Under the pieces are notes generated by a model. That model was not told where the DNA came from and searched no databases. It saw nothing but the letters and a program-made list of their open reading frames with translations. Made by a program: the position numbers and the translations under genes. A stretch of DNA of 38,885 nucleotides from Candidatus Beckwithbacteria bacterium (GTDB taxonomy: Bacteria > Patescibacteriota > Microgenomatia > UBA1400 > CG1-02-47-37), in the NCBI GenBank assembly GCA_026397255.1, contig JAPLVF010000019.1, forward strand, positions 1 to 38,885, written 5' to 3'. Positions 34,039 to 38,885 of the stretch are shown in pieces; positions within the stretch are counted from its first letter, which is position 1, and each line of letters begins with the position of its first letter.

Positions 34039-34863
34039 TTATTTCTTATCTGCTAATACTGCTTCAAAATATGGTCGGGCTGACCTTTCATACATCAACG
34101 GAACAATCATTTGTACGAGAAACGGGACATTCCCTTTTTTCACTTCTTCGTGATGCTGTTTCAGCCAATCCATCCCTAGAGTTGCTTGAGCCTGAAACCA
34201 CTGCCTGATGCCTGGTGAATGTCTGTCAGAAAGATCTTTTTGATCAATCTGATATTGTTCCATTTCTTCAAGAGGAATATTCACGAAACCTTTTGCCATA
34301 TCGATCTCAAAATCACGCAGAGTGTAATAAATCCTGACGGCTTTTCCCATTTTTGCCAAGACGTCAAATTTATCCGGCGCCAGTCCGAAAACTTTAATCA
34401 GTCCATTGATCGTGCCCCGGCTACAGGCATTATAAGCTTGGTCGAGATCAACCTTAGAGAAAACCTGCCCGGTGTTTAATCTGGTGGCATCAAACATAAA
34501 ATAGGTAAAAAAATCATCTAACTCTTCCTGGATGTCAAAACCCAATCCCTGAGCGCAGTCGGAGCAATGCCGGATATACCGATCGACATCATCTTCAGGA
34601 TTGTCGGGATTTTGACAGAATTCTCTTTTTTTCTGGAGATAACTGATGGCAGTAAAACCCTTTGGCGGTTCCCGGTCGCCGTCGGCAATATCGTCAAGAT
34701 TTCTCATAATGCTATTAATTCCCACGATCAGCTCGCCTTTTTTAGGGAAAAGGTGTTCGGACAACTTGATACAAAATAACCAAAGTTTGGAATCAGGCCG
34801 TTGATAGGCGGGACTGGCATATGCCTGACTGTCTACCAGTTCCAGACTCTCAGAGGGATTCAT
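34039..34863 (-). CDS. Squalene/phytoene synthase-like class I terpenoid synthase
   Basis: 274-residue, all-helical protein of the trans-isoprenyl/squalene-phytoene synthase fold. First Asp-rich motif: RNLDDIADGD with DDIAD at 57-61. Second: YTLRDFEIDMAKGFVNIP, with D184 and D188 in the place of the canonical LRDVxEDxxxGRxYLP block. Both metal-binding motifs are present, so head-to-head prenyl condensation or a related diphosphate chemistry is plausible. The usual Gly-Arg of the second block is altered to GF. It sits between paralogs 1 and 2 of an unknown family, on the same strand but with its own TATAAT box (34872-34877), 8 bases before its ATG. Substrate unknown; no carotenoid or hopanoid partner genes are present here. 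Confidence 0.72.
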   Translation of the reverse strand: MNPSESLELVDSQAYASPAYQRPDSKLWLFCIKLSEHLFPKKGELIVGINSIMRNLDDIADGDREPPKGFTAISYLQKKREFCQNPDNPEDDVDRYIRHCSDCAQGLGFDIQEELDDFFTYFMFDATRLNTGQVFSKVDLDQAYNACSRGTINGLIKVFGLAPDKFDVLAKMGKAVRIYYTLRDFEIDMAKGFVNIPLEEMEQYQIDQKDLSDRHSPGIRQWFQAQATLGMDWLKQHHEEVKKGNVPFLVQMIVPLMYERSARPYFEAVLADKK

Positions 34864-34871
34864 TGAAAGAT

Positions 34872-34877
34872 ATTATA
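34872..34877 (-). promoter_or_regulatory. -10 box of the terpenoid-synthase-like gene
   Basis: Minus-strand TATAAT ends 8 bases before the ATG at 34863, again implying a leaderless mRNA. Confidence 0.55.
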
Positions 34878-34891
34878 CAAGATCTTAATAG

Positions 34892-35440
34892 TTACTTCAG
34901 CAGGCCAGCGGCACCGGACAGCAAAGACTCTGTCAATACTTTTTTGCCATTCGGTAATAGCGGTTCCCAATGTGGTTTTGTTCTGCCGTCGCGTAAATAT
35001 TCGTCCCTTTTAGCTTCAACCATCACTATCGCTGGATAATGAAACAGGCATTCGCTTAAGTCGAGAGCACATTGAAACTCCCCTCCCATATCTAATTCTT
35101 CGGACCCTTTGGTTGATCTGACAATTATTCCTTTATCACTAACACCAAAATCCACTCCAAGTTGCCGTGCCGCCCCGACTAGAGAATTAGATTTTCTAAA
35201 CCTTAAAGGCGTGCGGGGCGGAGTGGGATAATCAAGAGGATCAGCAATTAAAATACTAGCCAACGCGTCATGTCCGGGAAATACAACTTTGACGCGGCCT
35301 TCAGTTAAATTTCGTTCCCATAAAATCCCTTCGCCGAAAGCGGTTAAATCATTAATTACTCCCTGTAGTTGCTCTGGTTGAAACCAATCAACATTAACAA
35401 AGCGTTCATGGCCGTGCAAGCCTGAAACAAGTTCACCCAT
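34892..35440 (-). CDS. Unknown family, paralog 2 of 3
   Basis: 182 residues, clearly homologous to the 33438 gene over its whole length: VDWFQPEQLQGVINDLTAFG, EGRVKVVF, RTPLRFRKSNS, GVDFGV, IIVRSTKGSEELDMG, and W..LLPNGKKVL. It has an extra insert PLDYPTPP and a C-terminal extension SGAAGLLK. No membrane segment, no known motif. Leader contains the shared 18-base block. The strong similarity points to a recent tandem duplication, with the terpenoid-synthase-like gene between the copies. Confidence 0.65.
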   Translation of the reverse strand: MGELVSGLHGHERFVNVDWFQPEQLQGVINDLTAFGEGILWERNLTEGRVKVVFPGHDALASILIADPLDYPTPPRTPLRFRKSNSLVGAARQLGVDFGVSDKGIIVRSTKGSEELDMGGEFQCALDLSECLFHYPAIVMVEAKRDEYLRDGRTKPHWEPLLPNGKKVLTESLLSGAAGLLK

Positions 35441-35452
35441 AAAATCTACTTC

Positions 35453-35483
35453 GGGCAGAAATTAATTTTTCTTAATCTTAACA
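35453..35483 (-). promoter_or_regulatory. Promoter and CTGCC leader of paralog 2
   Basis: Minus-strand TGTTAAGAT (35475-35483) is a weaker extended -10 box; the leader block (35453-35470) is identical over 18 bases to that of paralog 1. A TTGACA at 35489-35494 is too close to act as -35 for this box. Confidence 0.45.
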
Positions 35484-35498
35484 CATCTTGTCAATTTT

Positions 35499-36023
35499 TT
35501 ACTTTTCGAGGTAACAATTTCCTAAAGACCGTTCTAGTACTTCATGATGTAAAGTTTGCCATTTGGTTTTTTTAAATTCCACATCTATAATCGGCAGATC
35601 ATTTTCCAGACAATGAAGCAGTCTGGTAACGACTAGCTCAGGTTCCCTGTTTTGTAATTGCTCAATTGGTCGATTCTCCTGCTTTGTCGGCCTCAGTGTT
35701 ATCCCTTCAGGAATAATGCCGATATTCACCCCGTCTCGTAGAGCGGCCACACCAGACATCAAACAAGAGAAACGCGCCGGTCTTCGCCTCGATTGGCGTC
35801 CGAGAATGGTTAAAATAGTCATCACCGCATCGGCTTTAAAAGAGAATGGATCTTCAAAAAAGGAAACTTTAATCCGGCCCTGATTATGACCTTTGGCTAC
35901 CAGGATTTTTGTGCCATATTCATTAAGATACGTAATCGTTTTCTGGATGACTTTACGCTCTGTCTTGTCAACAGGAACCAAACATTCGTAGGGGGATAAT
36001 ATTGGTGCTTCCGTATCGGCCAT
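35499..36023 (-). CDS. Unknown family, divergent paralog 3 of 3
   Basis: 174 residues, distantly similar to the two genes downstream: QGRIKVSF, ADAVMTILTI, RRPARF, GVNIGI, ITLRPTK, and KWQTL near the end align in order with the blocks of paralogs 1 and 2. Membrane segments and signals are absent. Start at 36023 fits the leader. Its promoter box is identical to that of paralog 1 (TGTGCTATACTCG), which supports common ancestry of gene plus control region. Function unknown. Confidence 0.6.
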   Translation of the reverse strand: MADTEAPILSPYECLVPVDKTERKVIQKTITYLNEYGTKILVAKGHNQGRIKVSFFEDPFSFKADAVMTILTILGRQSRRRPARFSCLMSGVAALRDGVNIGIIPEGITLRPTKQENRPIEQLQNREPELVVTRLLHCLENDLPIIDVEFKKTKWQTLHHEVLERSLGNCYLEK

Positions 36024-36030
36024 AAAAAAT

Positions 36031-36072
36031 CCTGCCAGGCAGGAAAATTAATTTTACAATCCGAGTATAGCA
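36031..36072 (-). promoter_or_regulatory. Promoter, CTGCC leader and hairpin of paralog 3
   Basis: Minus-strand TGCTATACT at 36064-36072, then the leader block AAAATTAATTTTCCTGCC (36038-36055). The 13-base palindrome CCTGCCAGGCAGG (36031-36043, shown on the + strand) follows and is succeeded by a T-run up to the ATG. It could form a small hairpin in the leader. Confidence 0.55.
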
Positions 36073-36082
36073 CAAAGATTCT

Positions 36083-36223
36083 TTACTTCACCAGCCCCGC
36101 CGCTTCAGCGCTCAAAATCCGGGACGCTAAAGCCTGAATATATGCCGCCCCAAATTTATTTTGGCTAAAATCTTTCTGCGCTTTCCCTAAAAATTCTTCC
36201 CGTAGGCTGAAACTCGTACCCAC
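36083..36223 (-). CDS. Small ORF, 46 residues, or gene remnant
   Basis: Open frame from GTG (36223) to TAA (36083): MGTSFSLREEFLGKAQKDFS and onward, ending AEAAGLVK. The composition is protein-like (amphipathic, Ala-rich, no low complexity), and the frame stays open upstream for about 18 more codons into the nuclease 3' end with no ATG. It may be a short real gene with a GTG start or the C-terminal remnant of a larger gene cut by the arrival of its neighbour. No family recognised and only a weak -10-like GAAAAT precedes the GTG. Confidence 0.4.
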   Translation of the reverse strand: MGTSFSLREEFLGKAQKDFSQNKFGAAYIQALASRILSAEAAGLVK

Positions 36224-36245
36224 TGCCTGATTTTCTCCAGAGATT

Positions 36246-36920
36246 TTATTGTTGATTTTCGTTATAACAGGTCTTTGCCTTTATATAACCCGCAGCTTGG
36301 GCTTCTTTCTCGTTGCAAAACCACTGTTCGCCCCGGAACATTTCTACAAGAACTTGGTCGTAATCCCGGCAGGAGGGAAAGTGGTAAAGCTTACTCTTAT
36401 CATCTCTACCAATGTTGCCTTTTATAACGCATTTTCTGTCATTTGGATTTTCTTTTTGAGTACAGGGCGAACGGAAAATCCCTTTTTCCTGCTCCATGGC
36501 TGATAGATAAATCTGTCTTAAGCGTTCCTTAATGTAATTTTTACCACCTCTTTCGTACTCAACCCAGCCTGATTCAAGCAGCAACTGGTTGACGAATTTC
36601 TGGTCAACGTAGACATAAGCCAATAAACGCTTAAAAACATCTAGGTTAAAAGTTTCAAGTTTAACTCTTTTATTTAAGATCAATTCTTCAAGGAGTTGCT
36701 TAGCCTCTTTTCCTCCGCAAAACTCCAGAGCTGGTGCATCGAGATTTGCTAACCTGACTTTTATTTTGTTATCAGTTACAAAAGTATCTCCGTCGATTAC
36801 TTCCTTAACGAGGTAAGTGGTTTGCTGACTTTTGCTTTGCCAGAATTGCCAACCGTTTAACAGTAACGAGGGGATTAAAATTAAATATCCCAACCACGAA
36901 AGCTTTACTTTTAACTTCAT
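36246..36920 (-). CDS. Membrane-anchored thermonuclease-like protein with C-terminal Zn-type domain
   Basis: 224 residues. N-terminal helix at about 8-25 is an uncleaved anchor or signal. A staphylococcal-nuclease (SNase) domain follows: VIDGDTFV (41-48), KVRLANLDAPA (54-64), KRLLAYVYVDQ (97-107). Asp61 and Arg98 are in place; the catalytic Glu that follows the Pro in DTPE-type SNases is Ala64 here, with Glu66 nearby. The C-terminus has KSKLYHFPSCRDY and WFCNEKEAQAAGY, then C, like the Cys/His tail often attached to such nucleases. Probably an extracytoplasmic nuclease for DNA processing or uptake; activity needs testing because of the Glu change. It diverges from the 36941 gene. Confidence 0.8.
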   Translation of the reverse strand: MKLKVKLSWLGYLILIPSLLLNGWQFWQSKSQQTTYLVKEVIDGDTFVTDNKIKVRLANLDAPALEFCGGKEAKQLLEELILNKRVKLETFNLDVFKRLLAYVYVDQKFVNQLLLESGWVEYERGGKNYIKERLRQIYLSAMEQEKGIFRSPCTQKENPNDRKCVIKGNIGRDDKSKLYHFPSCRDYDQVLVEMFRGEQWFCNEKEAQAAGYIKAKTCYNENQQ

Positions 36921-36926
36921 AAATGC

Positions 36927-36934
36927 TTTATACT
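36927..36934. promoter_or_regulatory. Overlapping divergent -10 boxes
   Basis: Only 20 bases separate the two divergent ATGs. TATAAA on the minus strand (36927-36932) and TATACT on the plus strand (36929-36934) overlap by 4 bases, and each ends 6 bases before its own ATG. Two polymerases could not bind at once. Confidence 0.6.
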
Positions 36935-36940
36935 TAAATT

Positions 36941-37369
36941 ATGACGGACACAGATGAACAAAAGCAACTGGTGGACGAATACTTAAAGTTGGATCAGGTT
37001 AAACAAGGATTGGAAGCAAATTTAAAAGCAATAAGAGAGAAGTTAGTGGAATTTTCCCGAAGTCATCAGCGTAAAACCTTAAGATCAGGCAAAACCAGCT
37101 TAACAGTGATGGTTAAGTCAAGAACTGTTTTTCCCAAACTAGACCAGCCAGGCCGGCGCGAAATTGAGGCAATTATTAAAGAATCAGGAATTTTAAATGA
37201 TGTTTTAAGTTTTGACGTTATAAAATTAGCCGAAGCCTACGATAATAAAACTCTTCCTGACTCTGTCCGTAAACAACTTAAGTCTTTCGTTAAAACAGAA
37301 GAAATGGTTAAGATTTACCTTAACGAGCCTTCACCAGCTTCTCAAACTTCTCTTGAAACTTTAACTTAA
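36941..37369 (+). CDS. Coiled-coil protein of unknown function (phage Gp157/Gam-like style)
   Basis: 142 residues, soluble. Residues 5-50 form a charged coiled coil (EQKQLVDEYLKLDQVKQGLE), followed by a beta-like stretch (GKTSLTVMVKSRT) and a helical end. This layout, coil then a Lys-rich strand segment, resembles phage accessory proteins of the Gp157 or Gam type, but I cannot establish homology. It has a -10 box 6 bases upstream. Its last 50 bases overlap the 3' end of the holin-like gene on the opposite strand. Confidence 0.6.
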   Translation: MTDTDEQKQLVDEYLKLDQVKQGLEANLKAIREKLVEFSRSHQRKTLRSGKTSLTVMVKSRTVFPKLDQPGRREIEAIIKESGILNDVLSFDVIKLAEAYDNKTLPDSVRKQLKSFVKTEEMVKIYLNEPSPASQTSLETLT

Positions 37370-37598
37370 AAAGAGATTCAAGCAGGTCGGATCCGGCGTA
37401 GCCGGCCAGTAAAGCTACTTCCAAACCTCCTCCCATGAAAGTTGCCGCAATCACTCCAATCGCCATAGCGACCGACACACTCACAAAAAACCAACCGTAA
37501 TTTATCTGTTCTTCCTGTTTGATAATTAAACTTTTGGCAATTCCTATAATTCCTCTAAGCGCTCCACCTATCAAACCACCTAAAATTATTGAAAACAT
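37320..37598 (-). CDS. Small holin-like membrane protein
   Basis: 92 residues. Hydrophobic segments at about 1-21 (MFSIILGGLIGGALRGIIGI) and 34-56, and a weaker one containing ALLAGYAGSDLLESLFKL, with a basic C-terminus. This GYAGxDxLExL ending is typical of small putative holins of archaea and some bacteria. Unlike nearly all other genes here it has a canonical Shine-Dalgarno, AGGAGG 7 bases before the ATG, and an extended -10-like TGCTAGAAT upstream. Possible phage or mobile-element origin. It converges on and overlaps the coiled-coil gene by 50 bases. Confidence 0.65.
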   Translation of the reverse strand: MFSIILGGLIGGALRGIIGIAKSLIIKQEEQINYGWFFVSVSVAMAIGVIAATFMGGGLEVALLAGYAGSDLLESLFKLKFQEKFEKLVKAR

Positions 37599-37693
37599 AT
37601 TTAGCCTCCTAAACTAATTCTAGCACTAAAATTATATTTTTTACTAAAAATGATTAATATTTTATTTCGTAAAATAAGTAGTAGACGACACGG

Positions 37694-37760
37694 TTAACAG
37701 AGTAACCAATTTATTGTAAAAGGATTCACTATTATGGGGTATTGTCTCCTACTCTGTTAA
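37694..37760. repeat. 11-base inverted repeat in an AT-rich spacer
   Basis: TTAACAGAGTA (37694-37704) is repeated inverted as TACTCTGTTAA (37750-37760), 45 bases apart. Outside the arms a similar stretch (gtagtagacgacac, and the complement of attgtctcctac) adds partial symmetry. The interval has no gene. It could be a protein-binding or recombination site. Confidence 0.45.
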
Positions 37761-37776
37761 GTAGTCCTATAACTTT

Positions 37777-38301
37777 TTAGACATTAAGTTTTTGTAATTC
37801 CATATCAAATTTAGTAAGTTCATCTTTTGATAATTGCCTAAGTCCGGTTTGTTTTAATCTCGTAGCTAACTCTATTGCCATCAATGCTCGTGGTTTAATA
37901 ATATCAGGAATGTCTTCAAATTTTGGGTGATGAGATTCAATATAGTACATTCCTTTTGAGTACTTCGTAAAAAATTGACTAATATCTTTGATCCATCGGC
38001 TACTCCCCACTTTTGTCAATCTTGTGTATAGAACGAACTCTTTATTTTTCTTTTTAACATTGACAATGAAGTCTTGCTTAAATCTTCCAGGAGTTGATTT
38101 GTAATCATAAGTAAAAAATCCAATAATTTCGTCTTCCGGGACTAGTGGTGAATAAGAGGTAATTACAACCCCAAGTCCAACAAATCTCTTTGGATTGTTT
38201 ATCTTTAATGCTTTAGCAAAATTAGGATGTGTCCTACATATTTCTTTAAGTTCTTTTGGAAAAGGCATTAACCGAACAATAAGGTCTTCTACTGACACCA
38301 T
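37777..38301 (-). CDS. Unknown 174-residue AT-rich protein
   Basis: Soluble, Lys- and Phe-rich, no signal or membrane segment, no motif I recognise. Codon use is much more AT-rich than the wall genes, which suggests acquisition. A TAAAAT box ends 7 bases before the ATG at 38301. It sits between the inverted repeat at 37694-37760 and the promoter of the truncated tRNA. Confidence 0.55.
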   Translation of the reverse strand: MVSVEDLIVRLMPFPKELKEICRTHPNFAKALKINNPKRFVGLGVVITSYSPLVPEDEIIGFFTYDYKSTPGRFKQDFIVNVKKKNKEFVLYTRLTKVGSSRWIKDISQFFTKYSKGMYYIESHHPKFEDIPDIIKPRALMAIELATRLKQTGLRQLSKDELTKFDMELQKLNV

Positions 38302-38371
38302 GAATACAATTTTACTTCATGTTGTTATAAAAAACAGTTTTATAGTTGAGGAGTGTTTTTAATTATTATTT

Positions 38372-38401
38372 TTGCAAACTATCGTTGCTGTCTGATATAC
38401 T
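38372..38401 (+). promoter_or_regulatory. Promoter upstream of truncated tRNA-Gly
   Basis: TTGCAA (38372-38377), an 18-base spacer and TATACT (38396-38401), with TG one base before the -10. It predicts a start near 38408. A perfect 8-base stem with a GGGT loop (38419-38438) follows between it and the tRNA-like sequence. Confidence 0.55.
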
Positions 38402-38452
38402 CTGGTTACTAGACAATCCAAGAAAAGGGTTTTTCTTGAGAAGTTTATTATT

Positions 38453-38500
38453 GCGGGAGTAGCTCAGCTGGTAGAGCGTCTCGTTGCCAACGAGAAGATC
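38453..38500 (+). pseudogene. Truncated tRNA-Gly (anticodon GCC)
   Basis: The 5' two thirds of a tRNA-Gly are intact: acceptor strand GCGGGAG, D arm AGCTCAGCTGGTAGAGC, anticodon stem TCTCG/CGAGA with loop TTGCCAA (GCC at 38486-38488). After AGATC the sequence diverges to ACTGGCTTAATTG; the T arm and the 3' acceptor strand (expected CTCCCGC) are not found to the end of the window. It is a broken gene or the edge of an insertion. Confidence 0.75.
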
Positions 38501-38526
38501 ACTGGCTTAATTGAAAAAAAGAAGAA

Positions 38527-38796
38527 ATGAGACAAATCAAACTTACTTCACAACTTAAAATTCAACTTTTATTAATTACAGTTATTGGACTATTTTTGAT
38601 AGACCTTGGTTTAAACATAATGATGTTTCAAAAATTAGCTGAGAGAATTGATTGGTTAACAATAGCTGCTTTTAAGAATCAGCAAACCACTACAAATATT
38701 TCAGGTCCAACGACAGTTAGTCATGAAGACTTACAATTTCAACTAGATGATATTCTAAACAAAATTGAAGACGTAGACTTGAGACTTCCGGAATAA
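38527..38796 (+). CDS. Small single-pass membrane protein, 89 residues
   Basis: One membrane helix (about residues 12-34, IQLLLITVIGLFLIDLGLNI) after a short basic N-terminus, then a polar tail with a possible coiled coil (LQFQLDDILNKIEDVDLRL). No known family. The coding sequence is AT-rich. It starts 27 bases after the truncated tRNA-Gly and may be transcribed from the same promoter. The remaining 38797-38885 shows nothing I can name. Confidence 0.5.
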   Translation: MRQIKLTSQLKIQLLLITVIGLFLIDLGLNIMMFQKLAERIDWLTIAAFKNQQTTTNISGPTTVSHEDLQFQLDDILNKIEDVDLRLPE

Positions 38797-38885
38797 AAGA
38801 ATGTAAATTGCCTTCAAGGAACATACCTGTAGGGACTGCTCAGCGTCTAAATGATATTTAATATATAATTAATAGTTATTAAACT

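Noticed and set aside
33754-34056. 100-residue plus-strand frame opposite paralog 1
   Set aside because: It runs across the promoter and start of paralog 1 and shows no protein-like pattern.
1-38885. Alternative genetic code (TGA as Gly or Trp)
   Set aside because: TGA ends several genes at the expected family length, for example glmS and murG, so it is a stop codon here.
1-38885. CRISPR arrays, insertion sequences, integrase or transposase genes
   Set aside because: No regularly spaced direct repeats and no recombinase or transposase motifs were found on either strand.

Overview
The window reads as a piece of a Patescibacteria (Candidate Phyla Radiation) chromosome, most like the Microgenomates group. 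This is an inference from gene style, not from a database match. The signs are very tight gene packing with 4-20 base overlaps, shortened Mur enzymes, a Mur ligase with membrane helices, an archaeal-type GlmU, an IleRS of the divergent 'HHARG' kind, and almost no Shine-Dalgarno sequences. TGA is an ordinary stop codon (for example at the end of glmS), so this is not a code-25 lineage.

Positions 38-20765 hold one long cell-wall and division cluster, all on the + strand: murE, glmU, murC, murB, murA, glmS, yvcK, an alpha/beta hydrolase, murF, a DegT-type aminotransferase, femX, mraY, murI, murD, ftsW, murG, ftsQ, ftsA, ftsZ. Together they carry UDP-GlcNAc and D-Glu supply, nearly the whole lipid II pathway, one SEDS glycosyltransferase and the Z-ring core. 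No ddl, ftsI, ftsL or murJ lies in the window. Internal promoters precede yvcK, mraY, murD and ftsZ.

Positions 20770-29900 hold a 54-residue small gene, a secreted Ig-like protein between two inverted-repeat elements, a terminator-promoter module, ileS-rodA, two unknown genes on opposite strands, degV, rplU-rpmA-parB, lepB in tail-to-tail overlap with parB, and tRNA-Val(CAC).

Positions 29900-36250 are more accessory: a Rossmann-like protein, a ParB-domain protein ending in an OmpR-type winged helix, a transaldolase, a small unknown gene, and three paralogs of an unrecognised protein family arranged around a squalene/phytoene-synthase-like gene. Positions 36083-38885 hold a 46-residue ORF, a membrane-anchored nuclease diverging from a coiled-coil gene, a holin-like protein with the only clear Shine-Dalgarno, an AT-rich unknown gene, and a tRNA-Gly(GCC) gene cut off after its anticodon arm.

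Two start-site classes recur. In the first, a -10 box lies 6-9 bases before the ATG, which implies leaderless mRNA. In the second, the leader begins with an AT-rich run followed by CTGCC instead of a Shine-Dalgarno. That shared leader, and the three-paralog/terpenoid-synthase locus that uses it, are the most promising undescribed features here.
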